NCBI RefSeq assembly: GCF_013377085.1 | Contig: NZ_JACAAX010000054.1 | Location: forward strand, 1-45,384 | Length of the DNA: 45,384 nucleotides | Direction of reading: 5' to 3' | DNA from: Rhodoplanes sp. | Lineage (GTDB): Bacteria > Pseudomonadota > Alphaproteobacteria > Rhizobiales > Xanthobacteraceae | In this document: one piece after another, positions 1-8,120 of the stretch | Position numbering within the stretch: position 1 is the first letter of the stretch | How the letters are laid out: the number at the start of each line of letters is the position of its first letter | Notes under the pieces: model-generated | What the model was told of the DNA's origin: nothing | Databases searched by the model: none | The model's input: the letters and a program-made list of their open reading frames with translations, nothing else | Program-made: the position numbers and the translations under genes

Positions 1-24
1 TGCTTCGCAACAGTCTCGGAATCC

Positions 25-53
25 TCCGAGTCAATCACCCGGAAACCGTATGA
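25..53 (+). repeat. Dispersed repeat, left copy
   Basis: The 20-mer ATCACCCGGAAACCGTATGA (34-53) recurs exactly, in inverted orientation, at 45331-45350 near the other end of the window. Similarity continues outward: TCCGAG precedes both copies, with a short mismatch between. A small hairpin (CCCCGC / GCGGGG, 66-80) follows the left copy. This looks like an interspersed genomic repeat, not a mobile-element end, because no transposase lies between or beside the copies. Function unknown. Confidence 0.6.
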
Positions 54-223
54 GATGGTTCGATTCCCCGCTCGGCGGGGTCCGCATGGCGGCGCTTCGT
101 GCTCAACGATAGAGGCTATTAATTTGCCGCCCTCACCTCAGCGCTCGAACCGCTGCAGGAAGCCCGCGTTGCGGATCCTCCCCAGAGGTCATACCTTACC
201 CGTGACGAGAGGAACTCGGGTCG

Positions 224-427
224 ATGGCGAACGGAGAGTCGCGCCAGTGGCGCAAGAAACTCAGGCCTGACGAGCGCAAGAGAATCCTAGCGCTGGAAAG
301 CCAGATCAGGGATCTGGAAGCTCAGCTCCTGGTCCTGCGGGCGCAGCGACATCGGATCCAGAACACAGCGACGGTACGCGCCGGTTCCCGCGCCGTAACT
401 CGCAAATCGTCAACAACCATGGTCTGA
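224..427 (+). CDS. Small hypothetical protein with a predicted coiled coil
   Basis: A possible 67-residue cytoplasmic protein that I do not recognise. Residues 10-48 are rich in Lys, Arg, Glu and Leu with heptad-like spacing (LESQIRDLEAQLLVLRAQRH), which suggests a short coiled coil. The last 20 residues are basic and low in complexity. A GAGAGGA stretch lies about 10 bases before the ATG, a loose ribosome binding site. It is isolated: the next gene on either side is not on this strand. It could equally be a chance open frame in GC-rich DNA, so the call is tentative. Confidence 0.35.
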   Translation: MANGESRQWRKKLRPDERKRILALESQIRDLEAQLLVLRAQRHRIQNTATVRAGSRAVTRKSSTTMV

Positions 428-700
428 CCAGCGAGCCTTCGGCAAAGAGCCTTACAAAAAAGAGCTTAAACTTGGCCGCCCAAATGAACTGGCGGGACAA
501 GCGATCAGCGGAGAGATACGCCCAAGTCGTGCCGCGCGCCGAGTGGCACCGGGTCGACGTCTTCCGAAGGAGCCGAAGAACAAAAGATGATCAGAATCCC
601 CGGATTTTCCCCACCTCACGCCCATATTCGCGCGTCTTTCATCCCCCACTGTCCACGAACGCGCCTGATATACTATTGAAATCGTACGAAAAACTGGCTC

Positions 701-738
701 AAAAAGTTGCGGCCGGCTCTTGGGGGAGAGCCGGCCGC
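701..738 (-). terminator. Rho-independent terminator of the BTLCP protease gene
   Basis: A perfect 12-bp stem, GCGGCCGGCTCT (709-720) with AGAGCCGGCCGC (727-738), closes a 6-base loop. Read on the minus strand, the hairpin is followed two bases later by five T residues (701-705). It lies about 120 bases downstream of the stop codon at 857. The rest of 428-856 holds no convincing gene. Confidence 0.75.
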
Positions 739-856
739 GCGCAAACCCGGTCTGGGACGGGGAGGGGTGGGGACGTGACCGGGACTGCGAAACTCCTGTC
801 GTTTAGTCGGGCGTTGCCGGAAAAAGGTTCACCGGCAAAAACTCGTTCAAATCCAG

Positions 857-1477
857 CTACCTGGACGTTGCGGTCGAGACCGCCGGACGGGTGTCTCCGA
901 GCGCCACCCAGGTGTTCGGATCGGACTGCGACTGCCGCTTGACGAAGCGGTAGCCGGTCTCGGTCCAGCCGAGGATCTCGTCGACCTGGTTGTCGAGCAC
1001 GAACTCGCCCTTGTCGGTCTTGACGGTCAGCACGGCGTGGCCCTCGTCCTTGCGGTCGCGCACCACGGTGATGAGCAGCGCCTCGCGGGGCCAGCCGGCG
1101 GCGATCAGCATCCGCCGCTTGAGCAGCACATAGTCCTCGCAGTCGCCGTAGCCGTCGTCCGGATAGGACCACTTCTCGACGACGCCCCAGTGGTCGAGAT
1201 CCGTCAGGGGCTTGACGGTGTCGTTGACCCAGCGATTGACCCGCACGAGGTCACGCCAGGCGCGCGGCGACAGCACGACGTCGCGCGGGGTGGTCGGGGT
1301 CGCCGCGCAATCGCGCGGCCGGTCGGAGCAGAACGACACCCAACCGATCGGCGGGCGGGCGACGTCTTGAACCGAGGCGTAGAGCGGACGATCGAGCGCA
1401 TCAGCCTGCCCGATCAGCGCGCCGAAGGCCGCTGCGGCCCACACGGCCGCCAGTCCGCGCCTGGGACGAACATTCAT
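857..1477 (-). CDS. Transglutaminase-like periplasmic cysteine peptidase (BTLCP/LapG-type, Peptidase_C93)
   Basis: A 206-residue exported protein. Residues 1-28 form a signal peptide (basic start, Ala-rich core, AxA-like end near QADA). The mature part has the catalytic triad of bacterial transglutaminase-like cysteine proteinases: Cys113 in GDCEDYVLLKR, His147 in EGHAVL and Asp162 in VLDNQ. The family includes LapG, which cleaves adhesins in the periplasm under c-di-GMP control, but stand-alone members in Rhizobiales have no proven substrate and no lapD-like gene is present here. The ATG at 1477 is preceded by GGGAGGGG. The gene ends in a clear terminator (701-738), and its ribosome binding site lies in a hairpin (1479-1508). 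The family call is firm, the substrate unknown. Confidence 0.88.
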   Translation of the reverse strand: MNVRPRRGLAAVWAAAAFGALIGQADALDRPLYASVQDVARPPIGWVSFCSDRPRDCAATPTTPRDVVLSPRAWRDLVRVNRWVNDTVKPLTDLDHWGVVEKWSYPDDGYGDCEDYVLLKRRMLIAAGWPREALLITVVRDRKDEGHAVLTVKTDKGEFVLDNQVDEILGWTETGYRFVKRQSQSDPNTWVALGDTRPAVSTATSR

Positions 1478-1478
1478 T

Positions 1479-1508
1479 GTTGACCCCTCCCGTCCTCACA
1501 GGGTCAAC
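1479..1508 (-). promoter_or_regulatory. 5' leader hairpin overlapping the ribosome binding site of the BTLCP gene
   Basis: On the minus strand the arms GTTGACCC (1508-1501) and GGGTCAAC (1486-1479) pair exactly around a 14-base loop. The Shine-Dalgarno stretch GGGAGGGG straddles the loop and the second arm, and the stem ends one base before the ATG. Folding would therefore hide part of the ribosome binding site. A control role is inference. Confidence 0.5.
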
Positions 1509-1918
1509 TGTCCCATACAACCTTTGAACCGCCGCTAAGTCGATCCGATAAACTTGAAGCAATACTGGCGTTATACATAACTGTATTTGGCTAAAACGCT
1601 CGTATAATTCGTCTAAAATCCGATATACTACAAATCGATTCAAATTTTAACGAATACAAGAATTTCCGTTTGAATTGAATGGCTTGGCGCCCTGCCCCAG
1701 CGTCGGCCCGAGGCCGCCCGTCGCGACCACCGGCCTTGCGACCCGCCGATTGTCGGTTCCCCGCAACCATCGCGGGCCGCATTCCAGCCGGTCGGGGCCC
1801 GGCCGATTGCCACAGTTTGTTTACCAGGGGTGGAAGTCGATACTCCGGAACCGAACGAGACGAGGAGGTTCGCCCTGAAGGCGCCGCCTCCGGACGTGAG
1901 CCCGACACGGCGTGCCGG
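1509..1918. other. Gene-free interval with an AT-rich block
   Basis: No plausible gene. About 1540-1680 is strikingly AT-rich for this genome and probably carries the promoter and long leader of the minus-strand protease gene. No -35/-10 pair stands out from several possibilities. The remainder (1680-1918) is GC-rich and featureless apart from being the 3' side of the PAS/GAF gene. Confidence 0.4.
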
Positions 1919-3205
1919 TCAGGCGCCCCCTCGGGGCTCCTCGAGCCGGTTGAAGGCGGCCTCCACGGCCGACAACAGCGGCGCATAGGCCCGGACGTTG
2001 CGCTCGGTGAACCGGCCGATCTCGGTCGAGCAGACGATGAAGACGTTCTTGAGCACGCCGCCCTCGAAGAACGGCACCGCGAAATAGGATCTGATGCCCT
2101 TCGGGATGAACAGAACCCAGTCGATCGGCTTGATGCTGCGGGAGGTGTCCTCGACGATCAGGTGGTCGAGCCCGAAACGCACGATGTTCTCGGCGATCGA
2201 TCCCTCGTACGGAAAGGTCTCGGCCGCCGGCATGGCAAGCGACGGCGCCACGCCGGTGACGACCACCCGGTTCTCGGTGATGAAGATGCGCGACCGCATC
2301 ACCGCGTCGGCCGGAAGGGTCGCCGGCTGATGGTCAAGGAACGCGCGCAGCAGCGCCGGGATGCTGTCCGCCGCGGCGAACGCTTCGACGGCCGCCGGCG
2401 AGGCCTCGTCCTCGGCGAAAATGCCCTCCCCCGACCGGTCGTCGCCGCCGGCCGTCTCCGGCATCAGGGACACCCACAGCATGTTCTGGCTGCGATGTGA
2501 CAGCGGCCGCACCCGCGCCGCGCAGAGGTGCGGCTCGCCGCGCCCGTCCTGCACGGTCAGCGCCCCGCTCCACTGGCCGTGGAACACCAGGGCCTCGAAG
2601 ACCTCTGCCGCGGTGACGCCGGCGGACGACAGCAACAGGTCGTCGAAGGCGAGCGCCGCCGGACCCTCCAGTCGCTCGCCGAAGAGCGCGCGGGCCGCCG
2701 GATTGGCCAGCACGGTGTGGCGGGTTCGGACGCTGACCAGCAGCACCGGGTTGTCGAACAGCGCAATCTTCTCGTCGAGATCGGCATCCGCGGTCGCGCC
2801 GAGAACGAGGTCGACGAGCCCCGAGCACTCCGCCAGCAGCCCGACGCACCGCATGGCGGTGCTGGGATCGGGCATCGCCGCCACCGCGATCCAGCGGATG
2901 AGCCCGTCGCCGTCGCGGACCCGGACGATCGTCGCGGCCGGATGCACGCCACGGATCCGATCGACGCAATCGAAGAACCGGTCCTGATCTTCCGCCAGAA
3001 CCGCCGCACGGGCATGGGCCGGGTTCTTCAGGATCAGTGCCGTCTGCTCGTCCAGCGCACCCCTGCTCCCGCCGCCCAGGAAGGTCAGCTCGTTCTTGCG
3101 GACGTCGAGCTGCCAGAAGATCGCCGGTACGCCGCCGAGGGCCGTGGCCCACGTGGTCAGCAGGGCCGAGAGCGCCGGAGCGCCGGTGAGAGATCCGATG
3201 TCCAC
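1919..3205 (-). CDS. PAS- and GAF-domain sensory protein without an output domain
   Basis: A 428-residue cytoplasmic protein. Residues about 15-125 resemble a PAS-like fold (WQLDVRKNELTFLGG, then VRVRDGDGLIRWIAVA). Residues 145-255 form a second PAS-like unit (FDNPVLLVSVRTRHTVLANPAARALFG, typical of PAS around the ligand pocket). Residues about 270-420 match a GAF domain (RSYFAVPFFEGGVLKNVFIVCS). No kinase, GGDEF, EAL or DNA-binding domain follows, so it should act through a partner. The start is GTG at 3205, with AGGA about nine bases upstream. It follows the CobW-like gene by 85 bases with a small hairpin between, so it may be the last member of that operon. Ligand unknown. Confidence 0.75.
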   Translation of the reverse strand: MDIGSLTGAPALSALLTTWATALGGVPAIFWQLDVRKNELTFLGGGSRGALDEQTALILKNPAHARAAVLAEDQDRFFDCVDRIRGVHPAATIVRVRDGDGLIRWIAVAAMPDPSTAMRCVGLLAECSGLVDLVLGATADADLDEKIALFDNPVLLVSVRTRHTVLANPAARALFGERLEGPAALAFDDLLLSSAGVTAAEVFEALVFHGQWSGALTVQDGRGEPHLCAARVRPLSHRSQNMLWVSLMPETAGGDDRSGEGIFAEDEASPAAVEAFAAADSIPALLRAFLDHQPATLPADAVMRSRIFITENRVVVTGVAPSLAMPAAETFPYEGSIAENIVRFGLDHLIVEDTSRSIKPIDWVLFIPKGIRSYFAVPFFEGGVLKNVFIVCSTEIGRFTERNVRAYAPLLSAVEAAFNRLEEPRGGA

Positions 3206-3228
3206 GTCCGAACGGTCCTTCCGAGTTC

Positions 3229-3247
3229 AGCCGGCAAGATGCCGGCT
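3229..3247. other. Small perfect inverted repeat between two minus-strand genes
   Basis: AGCCGGCA and TGCCGGCT flank AGA. The hairpin lies between the end of the CobW-like gene and the PAS/GAF start. No T tract follows, so it is more likely an RNA-processing or attenuation hairpin than a full terminator. Confidence 0.35.
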
Positions 3248-3290
3248 GCCAGGATAACCGGTCCGGCGATTCCCCGCGCGGCCCCGGCCG

Positions 3291-5240
3291 TCAGGCCGGC
3301 TCCATGCGGAGCGCGGCCGGCGCGGCGTCGGCGACCGGCGCATGCCAATGGGCGTGCAGCGCTTCGGCGTCGAGGTCCTGTCCGATGAAGATCAGGAACG
3401 GCGGCCCGTCGTAGACCGACGGGAGAGGCGCGAGCTCGCGCCGGTTCCCGACGCACTGCAACGCTTCCGGGAACGGCGAGTCCGCCAGGTCGACGATTCC
3501 CTTGATGCGGAACGCCCGCCCCGGCGAGCTTTCGAGTCGCTCGAACAGAACATCGCGCGACAAGCCGTCCGGCTGGGCCAGGCGAATGGCGACGAAGCCG
3601 TCGCCGCGGTGATCGTGCCGGCTGCGAGGCTGGTGGTCGTGGGGGTGGCGATGATCGTGCGCATGATCCCCATGACTGTCGCCATGGTCGTGGTCCGCAG
3701 CCCCGCAGCCCTGCGCGGGCGCATCGGGAGTCGCGCAGGCGTCCGCCTCGACCTCGCCGAGCAGCAGCGCCGGATGCACCCGGGCGAAGCTCGTTTCCAG
3801 GACCGGCGCCCGCGGATTGAGGCCCCGCATGCGTTCGCGGATCCGTGCGAGGGTCGCCGCGTCGACCAGGTCGCACTTGTTGAGGACCAGGACGTCCCCA
3901 CCCCTGATCTGGTCGCGGGCGACCGCGGAGGCGTCGAGCGCATCGAGGACGTTGTCGGCATCGACGACCGTCACCAGCACGTCGAGCCTCACGATCCCGG
4001 ACAACGTGGCGAGCTCGTCGATCAGGTTGAACGGGTTCGCCAGCCCCGTGGTCTCGAGCACGATGCGCTCGGGATGGTAGCGATCGATCAGCCGCTGGGC
4101 GCCCTTGGCGAGGCTGCCGGCCAGCGTGCAGCACACGCAGCCCGCGTCCAGGCTCTCGACCGAGTCGCTCTCCTCGACCAGATGGGCGTCGACGCTCGCG
4201 GCGCCGAGCTCGTTCTGGATCACGGCGACGAAGGAATCGTGATTGCGGTGGTGCTCGATGATCTGATTGACCAGCGTGGTCTTGCCGGAGCCGAGGAAGC
4301 CGCACAGCACAATCAGGCTCGGCCGGCGATCCGCCGCCTCCGGATGAGCCCCCTCCCCCAGCAAGGCATCGAGATCGTCGGTCCGCCACCACAGCGCCGA
4401 CGCCACCGCGTCGGGGCGCGGCGCGCCGGCGTTCCCCTGCCACAGCAGGGTGCGCTCGGTCCCGCCCAGGCAAAATCGTTCCGGCGGAAGCGACTCGCCG
4501 TTCCCCCAGGCGAGCGACTGCAAGACGAGATCGTTGTCGTCGCATGGCCGGTGGCTCCATTCCCCGTCGGCCCCGTGGACGACCTCGCCGGCCGGCCGGG
4601 CGTCGCACCTCCACAGCCGCGGCGGCTCGCCGACGCACAGCGTGGCGGCGGCGGCCAGCACCTCGAAGAACTGCTCCGCCAATGCGCGCGCCGGAACGTC
4701 CTGCTCGAGGCCGCCGGGCGGCACCACCCAGCCGTCGTCCGCCGCCGGGATGCCGGGCAGCGAAACGATGCGATGATGGTCGCAGGTCTCCAGCGACAGC
4801 ATGAGAACGTCCTTGCGGACGCCGAGCCCGACCGTCAGGGCGCCGATCGCGAACGGCCCGACCAGCTCCGGATGCGCCGGGAAATCGCGGACCTGCTGCC
4901 GATAGTCGTCGCCGGCCACGAGCAGCGCCGTCGCCGGGGCGAGACTCTCGAACACCGGCTCGGCCATGGTCGGAAAGTAGTGAAGACCGATGCGCGCGAA
5001 CGGCACGTCGCCGGCAAGGTCGCAGCCCTCCGGCATCAGCCCAAAGACTCCCGGCCGACGAGTCAACCGGCAGGTCGATGCACCGCCGAGCTCGGGACAG
5101 GCGGCAAAGCCCCGCCAGCCGACCAGCCGCTTGAACCGCGTGTCCAGGCAGGCCCGCGCGAGCGCATTCTGGGCGAGCAGGAGGAGATCGGCGGCCTGCG
5201 GCGTCGCCCTGCCGGGCGGCAGGAGAGAACCGGTCTGCAT
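3291..5240 (-). CDS. COG0523 (CobW/ZNG1-like) GTPase with a fused N-terminal domain of unknown function
   Basis: A 649-residue protein. The start at 5240 is chosen because AAGGAG lies six bases upstream. A start nine codons earlier has none. Residues 1-305 form a domain I do not recognise, with several Cys and His residues. From about 308 it is a G3E-family P-loop GTPase: GFLGSGKTT Walker A near 312, the CVCC form of the CxCC metal motif near 367, and NKCD near 454. A His/Asp-rich metal-binding tract spans about 520-548. The C-terminal CobW_C domain follows. Such proteins deliver Zn, Co or other metals to target enzymes. Usual length is 320-400 residues, so the N-terminal half is an extra. 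It lies 56 bases behind a Tat-exported MBL-fold protein, a plausible metal client. Confidence 0.85.
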   Translation of the reverse strand: MQTGSLLPPGRATPQAADLLLLAQNALARACLDTRFKRLVGWRGFAACPELGGASTCRLTRRPGVFGLMPEGCDLAGDVPFARIGLHYFPTMAEPVFESLAPATALLVAGDDYRQQVRDFPAHPELVGPFAIGALTVGLGVRKDVLMLSLETCDHHRIVSLPGIPAADDGWVVPPGGLEQDVPARALAEQFFEVLAAAATLCVGEPPRLWRCDARPAGEVVHGADGEWSHRPCDDNDLVLQSLAWGNGESLPPERFCLGGTERTLLWQGNAGAPRPDAVASALWWRTDDLDALLGEGAHPEAADRRPSLIVLCGFLGSGKTTLVNQIIEHHRNHDSFVAVIQNELGAASVDAHLVEESDSVESLDAGCVCCTLAGSLAKGAQRLIDRYHPERIVLETTGLANPFNLIDELATLSGIVRLDVLVTVVDADNVLDALDASAVARDQIRGGDVLVLNKCDLVDAATLARIRERMRGLNPRAPVLETSFARVHPALLLGEVEADACATPDAPAQGCGAADHDHGDSHGDHAHDHRHPHDHQPRSRHDHRGDGFVAIRLAQPDGLSRDVLFERLESSPGRAFRIKGIVDLADSPFPEALQCVGNRRELAPLPSVYDGPPFLIFIGQDLDAEALHAHWHAPVADAAPAALRMEPA

Positions 5241-5253
5241 GAAGGCTCCTTCT

Positions 5254-5279
5254 CGGGGCCGCCGCATGCGGCGGCCCCG
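5254..5279. other. 26-bp perfect palindrome in an operon gap
   Basis: The half GGGGCCGCCGCA (5255-5266) is followed immediately by its reverse complement, and one further C-G pair extends each side. It sits between the stop of the MBL-fold gene (5297) and the start of the CobW-like gene (5240). No T run follows on the minus strand, so full termination is unlikely. It may set the ratio of upstream to downstream transcript or protect a 3' end. Confidence 0.55.
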
Positions 5280-5296
5280 CTGGTCCGATCGCGAAC

Positions 5297-6460
5297 TCAG
5301 AAGACGATCGTGTCACCGTTGCCGAGATAGTCGGCCGTCTTGGAGCGGAACCGCGCCGTGCCCTTGACGACCGGGTAGCCCCGCTCGACGAACTTGTGCG
5401 CCGTGATGACGCCGGTGCAGTGATTGCAGCCGATCTTGTCGAACTCGTACTGCTTCAGCGCGATGACGAGATCGTCGTACTTCGGATCCCAGTCCTCGAA
5501 CGGCGAGATGTGAAGCCCACCGTAGATGCCGTAGAACTTGTCGTTGTCGTATTTCAGGTTGTTCCGCATGTAGGCGGTGCACTGCAGGATGCCCTGGTGA
5601 TTGCATCCCGAGATCGACAACAGGCCCTTGTCCTTGATGTTGAAGGCGAGCGACGTCTCGCCGAACACCCGGTTGATGATCGGCACGTCGTACTTGACCA
5701 CGACCATGCCCGGAATGACCCGCTCGACCGGCTTGTCCTGGATGAAGAGCTTGCCCTTGTGGCCGGTGGCGGCCATGTACTGCAGGCCCTCCTTGTAGAA
5801 GCCGTTGTGCGTGTAGATCGGGATGCGGTTGTCGTACTTGATCGGCACCGGCAGGCCCCAGAAGTGGTCCCAGTGCTCGTGCGACAGGAACAGCGCCTCG
5901 ATCTCGTGCGCCGCCAGCATCTGGTCGATCTTCTCGCGCTTGAACGCCTTGTCCATCCAGTCGAACGACCAACCGGTGTCGAGCAGGTACTTGTGCATCG
6001 TTCCGTCGAGCGACTCGACCTCGATCAGGCACGAGAAGCCGCCGGGGTTCTCCGGATGGACGCCGAGCTTGGACTGCAGCGCCCAGGCCTCTTCCAGATC
6101 GCCCGGGATCATCTTGCGGATCGACTCGAGGCCGGTCTCGAACGATCCGTTGGCGATTCCCTTGCCGTTGCCGAACGGCGGCCAGCCGATCGTGTACTGG
6201 TTCACCAGCAGGCCGCCGGCCGCCTGGATGTCGCCCATCAGGGTGGCGTTGTCGAACCAGCTCGTCTCCGAGATGTTGGTGATCTTGACGCTGCGTACCG
6301 CGCCGAACTCCTCGCGGTTGCCGCGCGGAACCGAGGCGAAACGCTTGTAGGCGGCGGGCGAGTACGAGTAGAGGCCCATCGCCCCGATCGCACCGGCGCC
6401 GACGCCGGTCGCCGCTCCCATCACGAAGTCGCGACGCGACGTGGTTTTCTGTTCGCTCAT
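5297..6460 (-). CDS. Tat-exported metallo-beta-lactamase-fold protein
   Basis: A 387-residue protein with a twin-arginine signal: SRRDF at residues 8-12, then a Gly/Ala-rich hydrophobic stretch to about 30. The MBL core has the metal motif HEHWDH near 194-199, with later ligand candidates in GCNHQG, GGLHIS and GCNHCTG. The arrangement resembles the DUF/RFAP-synthase-like branch of the MBL superfamily, not true beta-lactamases. Tat export implies folding with metal in the cytoplasm before transport. The start has a strong AGGAGG five bases before the ATG. It follows the membrane protein by only 10 bases and precedes the CobW-like metallochaperone by 56, so the three look co-transcribed. Substrate unknown. 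Confidence 0.85.
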   Translation of the reverse strand: MSEQKTTSRRDFVMGAATGVGAGAIGAMGLYSYSPAAYKRFASVPRGNREEFGAVRSVKITNISETSWFDNATLMGDIQAAGGLLVNQYTIGWPPFGNGKGIANGSFETGLESIRKMIPGDLEEAWALQSKLGVHPENPGGFSCLIEVESLDGTMHKYLLDTGWSFDWMDKAFKREKIDQMLAAHEIEALFLSHEHWDHFWGLPVPIKYDNRIPIYTHNGFYKEGLQYMAATGHKGKLFIQDKPVERVIPGMVVVKYDVPIINRVFGETSLAFNIKDKGLLSISGCNHQGILQCTAYMRNNLKYDNDKFYGIYGGLHISPFEDWDPKYDDLVIALKQYEFDKIGCNHCTGVITAHKFVERGYPVVKGTARFRSKTADYLGNGDTIVF

Positions 6461-6470
6461 GATGACCTCC

Positions 6471-7886
6471 TCACGTCGAGCCTTCGATGATGGTGATGAT
6501 CTGGCCGAGCCACGGCAGAATGCTCACGACCAGGAAGTAGACGGCGATGCCGCCGACGACACCGACCGCAAGGCCGTATCCGAGCGCGGGCGACCATTTC
6601 ACGTCGCGGGCGACGATCACCTGGTGGGCCGCCTCGATCTCGGTCGCCGACTTCGGCACCGCCTTCCAGCCCGGCCAGCCGTCCATGAACCACATGTTGA
6701 TCAGCATGATGTTGATCAGCCAGATGGTCGGGATCATCGGGAACTGCTGCGGATGCGCGTATCCCTGCTGCACACCGAGGAAGAGGTGCGCCGTCTTGTA
6801 GTAGGTGACGTAGAGCACGACCGCCGCCACGATGGTGATCAGCGTGCGCAGGGCGACGTTGGCGGGCCGGCTGAACTTGGTCGGCCAGTTGCCGCAGTAG
6901 AAGTTCAGGAACAGCATCGGCACCAGCCAGAAGATCGCCATCTCGCCGACATGCAGCCAGCGCCAGTCTGGCGCCATCAGTCGCTTCGTGCCGCGGATGG
7001 TCTCGCCCCAGGCGAGGTCCTGGCCGTAGTAGAGGAAGAAGCACAGCGCGAAGGCGATGGCGACGATGCCGAAGAACGACGTGACCCGCCGCAGCCAGTT
7101 GGTCTGGATCAGGTTGAACGGGTAACGTTCCCAGATCGTCTCGTAGAGCCATACCGTGACGGTGCAGCACATGATCCAGGCGATGTGGAAATTGCCCGAC
7201 ACCGTGTTGGCGAAGCTCTCCCAGTAGCCCGGCGTGATCGCCGTGTACTGCTGCCAGGGATAGAACAGAATCGCCATGTGGGAGTGCATCGTGAGGAAGT
7301 AGACGATCGTGCTGAACAGGAACGTCACCAGCATGATCGTGATGCCACGGGTCGGCTGCGGCAGCTTCGCCCATGGCTCGTTCTCGCAGGCGACCACCCA
7401 GGCCGGCGACAGCCAGGAGGCGATCACGGCGAACATCATGATGGCTTCGGTCGCGTATTCGAGCGCGTAGAAGCGGGTGATGCCCATGCCCTCGAGGCGA
7501 TCGGGGCTCATATAGGAGATGCCGTAGTCGCCGAGGATCCTCATGAAGAAGCCCTCGATGACCAGCAGCATCACGGCGACGCTGAAGGCCGTGAGCACGA
7601 CGCCCTTCACGAGCGGATTCGTGCGTTCGAGCCAACCGCGCCTGAACGGCCAATAGTCGAAGATGTAGGCCACCCAGATCAGGATGATCAGCAGCCAGCG
7701 GCAGTACATGTAGCCGACATAGGGCGTGTAGAGCCGCATGATCCCGCGCGGATCCTGGAAGACCCACCAGGTGGCGTAGAACAACGCCGCCAGCACCAGC
7801 GTGTTGGCGAGCACGGGCCAGGGCCCGCTCCATCGTTTGACGAGCTTGCGTGACTCCAGATAACTAGGCGAGTGGTCCGTTTCCAT
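6471..7886 (-). CDS. Polytopic membrane protein of unknown function
   Basis: A 471-residue protein with about ten to twelve hydrophobic segments and many Trp, Tyr and aromatic clusters at the membrane edges. I do not recognise the family. Possible metal or redox ligands inside or beside membrane segments include TMHSHMAILFYPW, GNFHIAWIMCC and FLNFYCGNW. The start is placed at the ATG at 7886 (METDHSPSY), with GGGGG about seven bases upstream. An upstream extension of 30 residues is open but not protein-like. It heads the unit with the Tat MBL protein (10-base gap) and the CobW-like GTPase. The presence of membrane His/Cys residues and a metallochaperone suggests a metal-dependent membrane enzyme or transporter, but this is inference. 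Confidence 0.8.
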   Translation of the reverse strand: METDHSPSYLESRKLVKRWSGPWPVLANTLVLAALFYATWWVFQDPRGIMRLYTPYVGYMYCRWLLIILIWVAYIFDYWPFRRGWLERTNPLVKGVVLTAFSVAVMLLVIEGFFMRILGDYGISYMSPDRLEGMGITRFYALEYATEAIMMFAVIASWLSPAWVVACENEPWAKLPQPTRGITIMLVTFLFSTIVYFLTMHSHMAILFYPWQQYTAITPGYWESFANTVSGNFHIAWIMCCTVTVWLYETIWERYPFNLIQTNWLRRVTSFFGIVAIAFALCFFLYYGQDLAWGETIRGTKRLMAPDWRWLHVGEMAIFWLVPMLFLNFYCGNWPTKFSRPANVALRTLITIVAAVVLYVTYYKTAHLFLGVQQGYAHPQQFPMIPTIWLINIMLINMWFMDGWPGWKAVPKSATEIEAAHQVIVARDVKWSPALGYGLAVGVVGGIAVYFLVVSILPWLGQIITIIEGST

Positions 7887-8120
7887 CTGGTACCCCCATT
7901 TGGAGATGGCACAAGGGTACCGGGGCGACCGCCAAGTCAGGCCCCGGTACCCGTTCATCTGCCGGCATGCCCGCAAGGACGCGGACCGTGTCGACCGACC
8001 GCCGCGCCGACGGCGCGACCGAACGTTTGGAGCATCCGCTCCAGTGGGCGCCCGGGCCGTTCGGCGCCGAATGCACCCCGATGACGGCCCGCAGCAGATT
8101 TCGGGATCGACCGGCGCGGG

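Noticed and set aside
472-942. 156-codon plus-strand frame
   Set aside because: It overlaps the terminator and the 3' end of the protease gene and has no ribosome site or domain.
3342-5330. Very long open frame on the plus strand opposite the CobW-like gene
   Set aside because: Its translation is rich in Arg/Ala/Gly with no domain, and the minus strand encodes clear GTPase motifs. High GC makes such antisense frames common.
7887-8120. Operator sites for the FadR-type regulator directly upstream of the membrane-protein gene
   Set aside because: I found TGGTACC-containing words but no TGGT-N3-ACCA dyad there, so control of that gene remains inference.
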